From Lutraria lutraria (taxonomy: Eukaryota > Mollusca > Bivalvia > Venerida > Mactridae): DNA of 64,000 bases. Made by a program: the position numbers and the translations under genes. Of this stretch, positions 23,650-34,359 are shown one piece after another. The notes under the pieces were generated by a model. That model saw only the letters and a program-made list of their open reading frames with translations, was not told where the DNA came from and made no database searches. Each line of letters starts with the position of its first letter. Within the stretch, counting starts at the first letter, position 1. The stretch covers positions 38,269,501-38,333,500 of the forward strand of contig OZ026842.1 of the NCBI GenBank assembly GCA_964023205.1, written 5' to 3'.

Positions 23650-25120
23650 AAGCCAAGATTATTAAGTTACTCATTTGTATATAATGACCATTTATCTATC
23701 TGATTACCTTGTACATCACGCATGTTATATAAATATTAAAGAATTGCTATTGTTTGTAATTCTGTAGCGATATTTTATTTGTCCTATTTTTCTAACTACA
23801 ATAAAAGGTTATCTGAAAATTCACCATGTATGAAGTGATTACTATATATAGTTTGTTGGTATACACCAGCTAATTGTGCAAAGAAACAGAACGTACATAA
23901 ATTTACTTCGACATGTACGAAGTACATCACCAGTACAAAATGCATTTTGAAGGCCCTCTAACTTTTTTAATTCAGCAATACATAACACTAGAAAACATAT
24001 ATAATATTGTATTTCATTTGCTCTACTTACGCATTGCCTTTCTTTATCCACACCCCGTAAACATGATGCTGTCAGAAGCTTTTTCTTTTTTAACAATATC
24101 TTTGAAAATAATTTGCTACATTTCTATTTGTACTTCGTAAAGAAAAAAAAAATTCAGAATGTTTTACTGCAAGCAAACAGCTTTACCTTTGCTATTTTCA
24201 AATTTATTTCATACTCAATCCATGTGTGACATGACAATGTGTGCAAATTAAGATATGTACATGATGAAATAAAGACGCATAATACGTTACTATCAACATG
24301 CTGGGAGAAACATATTACACACAATATCGATCGCATAAACATAGTACATGTATGTGCTGACATGTTGTGTGTTTCATGTCAATTAAGAATTGTTAATTAT
24401 TAAATAAGAAGTCACAATTATATTTATAATACATGTTATTTGTCCGAAGACCTGATGTTAAGTGGAAATGGGTTATAGAGAGTATAGCATAATATATAAA
24501 TAGATCATACTACAGTGCATGTTCATTAACTTATTATCAAACGTATACAAACAGAGTACTGGAGTTACTTCCCATAATGGAACAATATGTAACAGAAATC
24601 AAGTGCAATACTTATACATCATAGTTCTTAAATCGTAATTTCTTATCAAATGTCCTAATGTATCTTTGTAAACGTGTCGATATTTTCAAACTGTTTAGAA
24701 GTTGCATTCATTACATATAATTCAAATGACATGCTTTTTTATCGTCTTAAGTAGATATTGGATATCTAAATGTCTTTTACCTAGGAAAGAAAGATCTTTA
24801 ATTTACACTCCAACATATGATTGAAATCATCATCAATGCTACCTATACAATTACAAAGGGTGCACGTACGTTCGTGAAGTACTACTCTATTCCAGCTTCC
24901 CGTTTCAACTAGGAGTCTATGACTTCGAGTTCTAAATCTTACTACATTGTACATATCTAAGATGATTAAAATGCGTACTAACTAAATATGGTTCAAATGA
25001 ACCAACCATTTATGGTTCGGGAATTCATATATGAGCATTCCGTCATACATTTATTAAACCATATCTTATAATAATATTTTAAATATAACATGTTTTATCC
25101 ATTGGAATGTTTGTCTATTA
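23650..25120. other. Intergenic, nothing recognised
   Basis: AT-rich DNA with chance frames only. Confidence 0.3.
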
Positions 25121-25130
25121 ACATTAGTAC

Positions 25131-25173
25131 CAAGGACTTATATACATACGTATGTACATATAATTAGTCCTTG
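25131..25173. mobile_element. Mini-hairpin insertion h4
   Basis: 43 bp starting CAAGGACTTATATACATACG and ending AGTCCTTG, with a palindromic centre ACATACGTATGT. TTAGTAC abuts both ends perfectly (25124-25130, 25174-25180). Confidence 0.8.
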
Positions 25174-25221
25174 TTAGTACGTACAATAATTATTGTTAAA
25201 AGTATCAAGCATCCCAGCAAA

Positions 25222-25612
25222 CACACAACGTTATTACAACGTTGTGTTTTAGTTGTGTATTGGTTGTATTTTTTTACAACGTTGTCACAACGTTGTTGCA
25301 ACGTTGACAACTATTTAACACAGTGTTTTGGAATGTGTAGGAGAAAGTATCATAAAAGCAATGCATTTATGTATTGAACAGACACTGTAAAAATGCATAC
25401 AGCATTGTTATCTAAAACTGGAAATTTTTACAACGTTGGTACAACGTTGTGTAAACGTTGGGCTGCAACGTTGTGTAACAACCGTGCTGTAACGTTGTGA
25501 AAACGTTAGTAAGCAACGTTATCACAACGTTGTACTAATGTTTTAGTCGCAACGTTGTAAGAGTAACGTTATATCAACGTTTTGACAACGTTGCCAATAT
25601 TCAAAATGGTTA
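25222..25612. repeat. AACGTT-rich tandem array (left)
   Basis: Many spaced copies of ACAACGTTGT, itself a palindrome, with irregular 10-20-bp spacing. A 100-bp unique stretch (about 25320-25425) interrupts it. Confidence 0.85.
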
Positions 25613-26783
25613 TGAATTTACTTTGCATCGTTTTTATTGCTGCAAAAACAAGATCCAATCCCTTTTGCTTAAGTGCTGCCAAATTTCAATCACAATGACA
25701 TTTTTTCATGTGTAATTCACTAATTATAGACAGTAAACAACACATTCAACTGTTTGTTGCTCTATATTTAATGGATAAAGTAGACCTGTGTTCTGTACAT
25801 ACATCAGGACTATAAAGTACATGTTGTATTCGTTTTTTCATATATGTATGTTACACATATAATGATATTCATACATGTATGCCATATCTTCAGACTGTCA
25901 ATAAAGTTGAGATTTGCTTCAGAAGCGTCATTCTTAAGTGAGATTTAGGTTAAAATAAGTTTTTTTTGTGTGCGAGATGGCGCTTTATGCATGAAAAAAT
26001 GCCTCTATTTACACCCATGAATAAATGCATCCTATGATGTATATCAAATAAAATAAAGTCGAAGTACGTTAAATAGAATTTATTTATCAATGCACATCGT
26101 ACTCTTTAGCAGCAAATAACATGTTATATTCAAAGCATCCTCACAATCACATTGAAAAACGCAGCATCAAGTCATCTGCAGCACATTATAATTCATATAT
26201 GCTTAGATGATCATGATATTGTCTATATAATATTAATTATGATATATAACACTCATTGAATATTCTTACTAGTCCTACTAATTGCTGGCACTTCAAGCTG
26301 CTTTCAAAATTACATTGTTTTGCAGATACATGAAACGGTCAAACTCCTTCAAGTTCAATCCTTGATAATATCATAGCATCATTTTCCTTTGGTGTCATTA
26401 CACAGATTTACCCAGTGATCAGTTTGTATTTTCCTTAATGGACGAAAGCTCTCTCTATCAGTCTATGGCAAAATTTGGGATATAGTTATTGCCGTAAGAG
26501 CAACTTTATTGGTATGTTCATGTTGTAGTTAACCACTGGACTGGGCAGAGTTTGTTCTAAATCGGATGTATCAACCCAGAAACAGGCTCGGTTTCTCTGA
26601 AAAATTCGAAGCTCTTCATTGGTCACAATTTGGTGAAAGAAGGTTTTCTTCTGCTTCTTCATAATTTCCTTGTTGTTGACCTCTGGTGCCAACTTCTACG
26701 CCAGGTTAAAAACTGAAACAAGATATACAATATTTAAATTTCAGCATGACAATGAAGTAAACATCTATAAGATACTGAAACCG

Positions 26784-26950
26784 GTCTTTGAATTAGTAAT
26801 TTGTGACAGGTTGCCCTCCAATATACTTTATGAAGAAAACTTATCTTAACCTGTCCAGGACAACCAATTTTTTATTCGGACAACCAAAATTTTGGTTTCA
26901 TTAATAAATCAAAACAAAAGCAGCTAAAATTTCTGTTTGGGACAACCACA
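26784..26950. repeat. Dispersed repeat A, diverged copy
   Basis: GTCTTTGAATTAGTAATTTG followed by TGACAGGTTGCCC corresponds to the copies at 39796 and 60514. The remainder is diverged. Confidence 0.55.
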
Positions 26951-28724
26951 TTTCAAACCTTAATTTCACAGACTGCTCAATGTAACTGTTAATAAATAAT
27001 ATTATTTTACGGTTTACCCCACCCACTGCACTGGTCATCTAAATTTAATCTGACCATTCAGAAATCATTCAACAAACAGATTATAGCACCCAATCAATAA
27101 ATATGAGTATTAAAGAGAACTTACCGTGGTTACAAACAATAATATCTTCATGTATTTATGTATAGATCACTGAAAAGTGGATGATAATTTCTAAAGATTT
27201 GTTGTTGTAGTCAATCTCCTAGCAGAGTTGTCGTTCGTTATCTCTCAAAAGCTATTTGATATTTTTCCGTAATTATTTCGTTGATTTCAAATTAAGTTGT
27301 TTAACGTACTATACCATCATTAGAATTTAATACTTTAGTATATTTATGTACGATGTATCTTCTTTTTACTTTAAAAGAAACGTTAATTCGAATATACCGA
27401 TCCTGATTCTTGAAATTAACCGTTGGAAATTAACGGGTACGCGCGCGCGCCGAATTAGTCAAACATTGGAAACAACATTTAGTTTTAAAGCTTTTGGTGG
27501 ATTTCGAGTGATAAATGGAATCATGTCTGCCAGTGTCTGGTGTTTTACATTAAAATCGTGGCCATTACGCACAAGGTAAGTATTTTTTTATTGTTTTGGC
27601 CACAAAATCTTGGTTTTAAAGAATGTCGGACGAAGCGTACCACTACCGGAACGTAACAGGGCTAAGCGTACCAGTTCATTAGTTTTGATAGGCAAAGCAT
27701 ACCACATATGTATTATAGAAATATGAAACATCTAATTAAAAATGTATCAAATCAAGATGCGTTTTATATAATGTCTGTCATTGTCTGACAAATAAACAAT
27801 ATAAATATTTTTTTTAGAAAATCATAATAAGTGAGTGTTTAACAGTTTAAATAAGATAATCATTCTCTCTATATTATTACAGTACAACATATGTGGTATG
27901 CTTTCACTAATTTTCAATAAGTCGATCCCATTAGACTAATAAAAATGCATTAATTGTAATAAATTTTAATCAGACAGCTGTTAACTTATGTTAAATTTGC
28001 CAAGGGCAAGGAGGGATTCAATACGGAAACAAAATCCTTGTGTAAGGTCAGTTCTGGAAGAAAACCGTATTTTATATGAAAATAAATGTTAGTGAGAGAA
28101 TGGCGCTTTGTAACAGCGCTGACTGTAGGACTAGCGGGTTAAAAAAGCCTTGCCACAAAGACTTAAGTTAGTCTGTATGTTGCCATTTCTATGACAGATT
28201 TTTTAATCTAATCGGCTTTTTTTCACAGGTAGGGGAAGGGGCTTTTTCCTTAAATTTGGGGAAAATAACGCATAATTTTTGCAAAACGGAAGAGAACACT
28301 TTGATTTTAAAGAATTTAATGGCCCCTGCTACAGAAGGAAAAAAAGCCCAGAGAATAGTAAAAATATTATTTTTGTAATGGATCTATGCTGATAAAACTA
28401 GGATATTTTTCATTATAGACAAGAAAAAAGGACATATCGGAAACAATGAAGGAAACTATCCACTTTGGAAAAAAAGGCAGAAAAAAGCAACATGCTGCTG
28501 TGTCGCTCTTCGTGTCCTGATCAGTCAAGCACATCTTCAGAGTCACCAACATCAAATAGAAAAATATACCAAGTAAACAGTAAGTGATGGTGCTTCATAT
28601 TGACTAATATAATGAAGATACACTTACTACATCACTTTTGATAACATACATATACATGTATAGTAAGCAACATGTAATTCAAGTCTGAAAGCTGTTTCTT
28701 GATTTTTAATTTTTTTTTATCAAT

Positions 28725-29280
28725 CATCCGACCTATTTCCATTGAGAGGTGGCTTATACCTTAATATATCTTCATACCAAGTAGGACAGGAGAGGTGGTA
28801 CAAATGCATATAGATAATAGATACCTAGACTTGCATGTCAAAACTTAGTTTGTCAAACATAGTTAACTGATTTAACTAACAAGTTTGAAAGCTAATGAAT
28901 CATGCTTTTTTGTCAATCTTCAGATCTGTTTACAAGAAAGGGTGGCAAATACCTCATCTGGTATGATTCTCTTGCCAAGAAGTTCTTGATGGCTTCTTCC
29001 TGGGTTCTGACCAGTACTTACTCCGAAAGAAGTTTGCCACTGACGGGATTCGAACCCATAACCTCCGGGGTAGCAGTCCGCCACTCTACCCCTACACCAC
29101 TGCCCCTCCCTGCATAATTATTTTGTAATTCAAGTCTTAAAGAAATCTCATGTATTTGTCAATTCTCAGACCTGTTTACATGGAGAGGTGGCAAATACCT
29201 TAAATGGTAAGATCCTCATGCCAAGTAGGACAGGAGAGGTGGAACAAATATTTGTAGATACCTTGTCTGGCCTTCAAAGT
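28725..29280 (-). mobile_element. tRNA-derived SINE with repeated flanking modules
   Basis: On the minus strand about 29110-28920 reads as a SINE: A-box-like TGGTGTAGGGGTAGAG, then B box GGGTTCGAATCCC (29045-29057), then a body. A GAGAGGTGGC...AATACCTTA...AGTAGGACAGGAGAGGTGG module occurs at 28745-28825 and 29180-29250, with a related piece at 28935-28990. This suggests nested or tandem copies. Confidence 0.7.
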
Positions 29281-29579
29281 AAACATTCGATTACTTAAGA
29301 AAATAAAAGGCGCCTTATGATACGGATGTTATTAAACACATTCAGTGATAACTCATGATTTAATGACTGAAAGGAATTAATTAAAAGCAGTCCTGAATAA
29401 AAAGTAATTCATTTCAATGAATATGACAAAATAGGCACCGTCTTCTCTTGTGTAATAATAAAACCAACTCATGTGGAATATGATTGCTTTAGAACATGTT
29501 TGACCTACATTTTTACCATTGTTTTAACAATCATTTTGTTTCCCTTTTACAAATTACAGCATGAATAATATAGTACATT

Positions 29580-30690
29580 AGATGTCAAAGATGTTGACAC
29601 CACATGTCGTTTAGTGATGAGCTTCACAGGGTTTGGTCAGTAAAGGAAAGAAAGGGATTCTCAGGGAAGAAGAGATTGGAAGAACTGGCTATATGCAAAT
29701 CAATATTAAGTAAGTTGTCCTTTATACTGAAGTAAGTTTCTTGTTTGTTTGTTGTTAAGAAAAAATGGTAGGTAATTTGGTAATTGAAAAAAAAAAATTC
29801 AAAATTAATATTGATTATTTAAATCAGCATGACTGATTTAAGTATTTTTTAAAGAAAATGAAGATAAGAAAAATTGGCCATATATTCTCAATCCATTTTT
29901 TCAGTCTCATAATTTGTAGTTTTATCTAAAACATTATCAAGCTAAAATTCAGATTCAGAATCTATTTCAAATAGCTGTTTCGGATAGTTCTTAATCCTGT
30001 TTGTGGTTTCATTAGTAGAATTTAAAGTTTTGAAGAAACAAGTGTACAAATCGGGAACATCCACACATGTGCACAAAGCATACCTAAACCAAAACTAACA
30101 TGGGGACAAATTTTTGCACATTCAAATTTTCTTTTTAAATACAAACATACCATCAATTCTTTTTTGCAGATGCACTCATGAAAACTCACAAGACAGCCAA
30201 AAGGAAGCTTTTTGAAACATGTGACATTCAACAAAGGTGGATTGAAATTTAAGGTATGTTTACTATTCTTTTGCTTTTCTTTTCTGGGCTAAAGTCAGGA
30301 AAAATGGTTAGTGTTACTGCTTTTGGAAAAATAAAATCTTAATTTACAACATTAAACAGTTCTTGTTTGAAGGTCAAACTGACTGTGGTTACTAGTTCAT
30401 TTAAAAATATCAATTTTCTTTAAGCTTTTATAATCTTTTGCTTTACCTCTTTGTTCTTTGTAGTGCACTAAAAAGTTCAGCATAATTTGATTCTATTCAG
30501 ATTTGCAGCAGGATTCAGGATGGTTCAAGTGTTGTAAAAATAATCAATAAGTGCTAGTCCTAGAATCATTGTATCATTGAATACTTAAAATGAATTATAT
30601 TAAAATAATTTCAGAAGAGTTTGACAGAATTTGTAGTCCAGGAGGATTTGGAGGTCCGGGAGGAATTGAAGACATAAAGGAATCCTAAAC
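29580..30690 (+). pseudogene. Possible remnants of a spliced gene inside the 25.2-33.1 kb interval
   Basis: Three exon-like islands. About 29630-29709 contains GFSGKKRLEELAICKSIL and ends at a GTAAGT. From 30170 to 30251, ALMKTHKTAKRKLFETC.. follows TTTTTTGCAG and ends before GTATGT. A third after TTTCAG at about 30615 runs to a stop. The wording loosely resembles the GKKxFxxLxLCxxI pattern of DUF4806-type proteins, but frames shift and stops occur. It could be a decayed transposon gene or chance. Confidence 0.2.
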
Positions 30691-30933
30691 TGAGTTATAC
30701 CAACTTTACAAAAGGGGAAGTGGACCACAAATGTTTGGATTGTTTAAAATAATTAAATACTGTCACTTGTGTATAATTTGTTATATACTTACTGCATACT
30801 AAAATAAGTCACTTAAAAAAGACAAAAAGTGAAAAAAGTCAAGGTCGGTGTCATTCGTTTCTGGAGGAGGGATAATATAGAATATATTGTCTATGTGAAT
30901 ACATGTAATTTTTGACATTGTATTATATTTTTT

Positions 30934-32054
30934 AGCTCACATGTCACAAAGTGACAGGGTGAGCTTTTAGGATCAGTCTCTGTCCGGCGTCATGCATCGT
31001 CAAACTTTGTGTTGTGAACACACTAGAGGTCACATTTTTAGCAAAAATGGGTCAGAACGTTAATATGGACAAAATCTCGGATGAGATCGATATTGGGCCA
31101 TTTGGGGTCCAAAACTAGGTAACTAGGGCAAATTGCTGGAAAACCTTTTGATCACTCTAGAAGTCACTGGTTTGATTGGATCATCATGAAACCTTGTCAC
31201 AATGTTTGTCTTCATAATATCTTAAACTAGTTTGAACATGGGTCATCTTGGGTCAAAAACTATGTCGCTAGGTCAAATCTTATGAAAAACCATGTTAACA
31301 CTATAGATTTCACAGTTATAATTGGATCTTCACAAAACTTTGTCAAATTGTTTGTTTTAATGATATAACGGTCAAGTACAAATATGGGTCATCTCGGGTC
31401 AATAACTAGGTTACCAGGTTAGGCAAACTTTGTTAACACTGTAGATGTCACAGTTTTGATTGGGTCTTCACCAAACCTTGTCAGAATGTTTACCTCAATG
31501 ATTTGAGGGTCAAGGTGGAACATGGGTCAGCCGGGGTCAATAACTGGGTCATCAGGTCGAATCTTAGGTAAAAATCTTATAAAAGCTCTAAATGTCATGC
31601 CTATAATTGGATCTTGGCCAAACCTTGTCAGATTGTTTGTCTTAATGATATGAAGGACAAGTTCAAATATGGGTCACCTAGGGTAAAAACTAGGTAAAAT
31701 CTTAGGAAAATCTTGTTAACACTGTAGATGTCAAATTTTGATTGTATCTCCACCAAACCTTGTCAGAATGTTTGTCTTAATGATATGCAAGACGAATTCG
31801 AACAAAGGGCATCTGGGGTCAAAAACGAGGTCACAAGGTCAAATCTTAGGAAAACCTTGTCTATGCTGTAGTTTTCATGGTTTTGATTGGATCTTCAATG
31901 AATTTTGTCAGAATGTTTGTCTTATTCATATGTAAGACAAGTTCTAACATGGGTCATCTGGGGTCAAAAACTAGGTCACCGGTTCAAAACAATGTTTTAA
32001 TGAGTGGGCAGTGATTGACATGTGAGCGATATAGGGCCATCTTGGCCCTCTTGT
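30934..32054 (+). mobile_element. Non-autonomous element with six ~145-bp tandem units
   Basis: It begins AGCTCACATGTCACAAAGTG, folding into a stem with GGTGAGCT. The core repeats CTTGTCAGAATGTTTGTCTT-type text at about 31192, 31337, 31476, 31623, 31757 and 31905. It ends with the hairpin AGGGCCATCTTGGCCCT (32033-32049) just before CTTGTTT. The layout (5' stem, tandem core, 3' hairpin near the end) is that of Helitron-related or pearl-like elements in bivalves. The class is an inference. Confidence 0.7.
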
Positions 32055-32486
32055 TTATCTTTTTCTGAAAATTTACTTCAAAATTGATTTAGACCTGAAG
32101 AAAATCTTTAAATGAACGAAAGGAATGGCAGCACTTATTGCCCTTAACAAACAAGAGTTGGTACTGCTTGTGGTGCTATTGTTTTCTTAAAGTATCGATT
32201 AAAACTATTGTTTTGAAACATGGATTACTGGTTTACCATATTAAGATGACTCAGTAGAGAAAGTAGGGTACATGACTATTGTTTTGCTTGAATTATTAAT
32301 CAAGTTTTTGTTTGAAACTCGGAACACTTGCCATCATAAAATTCAGTTCAATGTTCTTTTGTTTGCCTTCCATTTTGTAACTATATGATTTGACATTGAA
32401 TTAAATATTTGTATTAGTAATATTACTTTGATTTGCTTAAATTTTTAAACCAAGTGTTTTCAAAGGTAAATGTTTATTTGTTTAGA

Positions 32487-32683
32487 TACTGTAAATTGAC
32501 AAATATACCTGTGGGTTTTATTTTCGTGAATGGCTAATGTCTCGAATAAAAAAATTGGTAAAATATAAACAGCATTACTTACTTAAAGTTTAAATAAGCT
32601 TCATTGCAAATTCAAGATCTCGCGAAAGTTGTGATAAAAATTCACGAAAATAAGACCTCACAGATATTAAGTAATTTACAGTA
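32487..32683. mobile_element. MITE with TACTGTAAATT termini
   Basis: 197 bp bounded by TACTGTAAATT and AATTTACAGTA. Complementarity extends outward as TTTAGA / TCTAAA. Inside are further inverted phrases, TTTTCGTGAA and TTCACGAAAA. Confidence 0.65.
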
Positions 32684-32924
32684 ATCTAAAAAAGCCGATA
32701 CCTGGAGTGGATGGAAAGATTTCCAACTGAGCATATGGCAGGGTTCATTAGCTCCAATGCACCCAGTCGAAGCTAATACTGCTGTGAACAAAACCAAGTT
32801 AGGATATCACCCAGCACTGAATGTCAGCAACTGTGACGACTGTGAATCGAAGTCGCATTGCTGGCACCGAAGTGCAACCAACTTACCACTGAGCTTTTAA
32901 CAGGTTTGGTTGTGGTTTGGTTGT

Positions 32925-33058
32925 TTCACAACGTTGTGCCACAACGTTGTCGCAACGTTTACACGACTCCACACTTTAACGTTGTCGCAACGTTATTCCA
33001 AACGTTGTCACAACGTTATGCAAAACGTTGTCGCAACGTTGTCACAACGTTACTGTGT
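32925..33058. repeat. AACGTT-rich tandem array (right)
   Basis: About ten AACGTT units of the CACAACGTTGTC type, ending at the inverted CCCAGCAAACACA terminus. It is the mirror of the array at 25222. Confidence 0.85.
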
Positions 33059-33069
33059 TTGCTGGGATA

Positions 33070-34300
33070 GTATTATACTTTATAAACGATAATTTAAAAT
33101 CAATTGGTACAACAAGTTTTGACCAGAAACTTGATTTTAAACCCAGTATGTGCTTTAGGTATTTTAACTGAACCTTTTCTATGATACTGTTATTTCCACA
33201 TCAGATCAATGCTGCACACAAATGTGTATTATAAATGGTCCCATGCAGATAATATTAACATTTTTGTGTAGTATTGTGCAGATATATGTCAGAAAAATAC
33301 AGTATTAAATTAGCGATGTTATATAAATACGTTCCGTCAGGAAATATATGCGCCTGATCAAAGTATATTTTCCTATGATTTTCATGTGAATGATATATAA
33401 CATCTTTTTACACTTAAAGACGTTTCCTAGAGTTGCCAGTGCACATTCAAATTGAGCAGAGATAATATTACATTTATGATACTTAGTATTTAACCATTTT
33501 ATTATTGCCTAAAAATTCAGTTGTTTTCTTAGTAAAGGGAGGTAATAATTTTACTAAATTTTTGTATATCTTAAAAAGTAGCATGGCTTGGTATGCATTT
33601 CTTTCTTTTATTTTAAACAACATATGCTTAACTATATGTTCTGGAAAAATAAAAAAAAATTCCGCGCTAGAAATTTTTTTATGAGCTAAAATGTTCAAAT
33701 TTTTGGTAATTGTTCATGCTTCGGGCATGGTCGTTTGTATACAAATTTCATAATTTCTTGATTATTATCTTACATATGTCAGTTCATTTATTCTGTAATA
33801 GTTAAGACATCTTTTCTACAAGGATATGAAAAAGAATTACTGAGTTTGTGATAATATTTAAGGTTTTATGTTGTTTAATGTTTGACATCTTTGCATCAAT
33901 CCAAGATAGAAATATATGGTATTAAAAAACGTGTGTAATTCCAAAACGGGCATGGTGACCCATACTTTTAAACCCTGTTTTATGTTTATAATATATTAAA
34001 GTACATCTCTGAAAAAAAGGAGAAAATTCTCCGCGTGAAAAGTTACTCTAGGATATGTCTTTAAAAGCAGAGATCGACGTATAATACTGAAAGTTGTCAA
34101 ATTTGTAACGTGTGGTTTTACTTTCTGTTTTACGAGAATCTTGTGAACATAGAGACGTTGAAATAACGAACATTTCTGGACAAGCTGATTGCCGTTCATG
34201 TTGCACAGCACCAAAGATACATTCAAAGTCAACGAGAACTGATAGAGATATTAAAACTCATACGATCCGGTACATTGTACGTATCCGTCGTCGAACTTTT
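33070..34300. other. Intergenic, nothing recognised
   Basis: AT-rich DNA upstream of ATP6AP2, with no coding signal. Confidence 0.3.
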
Positions 34301-34305
34301 TCAAA

Positions 34306-34342
34306 CCGGAAATAAGCCGTTCTACTTCCGGTTATGACGTCA
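34306..34342 (+). promoter_or_regulatory. ATP6AP2 proximal promoter: ETS-like and CRE sites
   Basis: CCGGAA at 34306-34311, ACTTCCGG at 34324-34331 and a perfect CRE palindrome TGACGTCA at 34335-34342 lie 18-54 nt before the ATG at 34360. No TATA box is seen. This fits a housekeeping promoter, but binding is not shown. Confidence 0.55.
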
Positions 34343-34359
34343 AATCACATGCAAACAAA

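Larger units (their letters stand above)
25213..33066. mobile_element. Candidate 7.85-kb element bounded by inverted CCCAGCAAACACA plus AACGTT arrays
   Basis: The left boundary reads CCCAGCAAACACACAACGTT and the right boundary is its mirror, ending AACGTTACTGTGTTTGCTGGG-type text. Each is followed inward by a tandem array rich in AACGTT (25222-25612 and 32925-33058). The ends could belong to one large transposon or be two separate array-bearing repeats in opposite orientation. I found no clear target duplication. The interior holds SINE material, a tandem-core element, a MITE and possible remnants of a spliced gene. Confidence 0.45.

Noticed and set aside
25222..25612. Regularly spaced repeats, CRISPR-like at first glance
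   Set aside because: The repeat is only 6-10 bp, spacing is irregular, the genome is eukaryotic, and a mirrored array exists at 32925.
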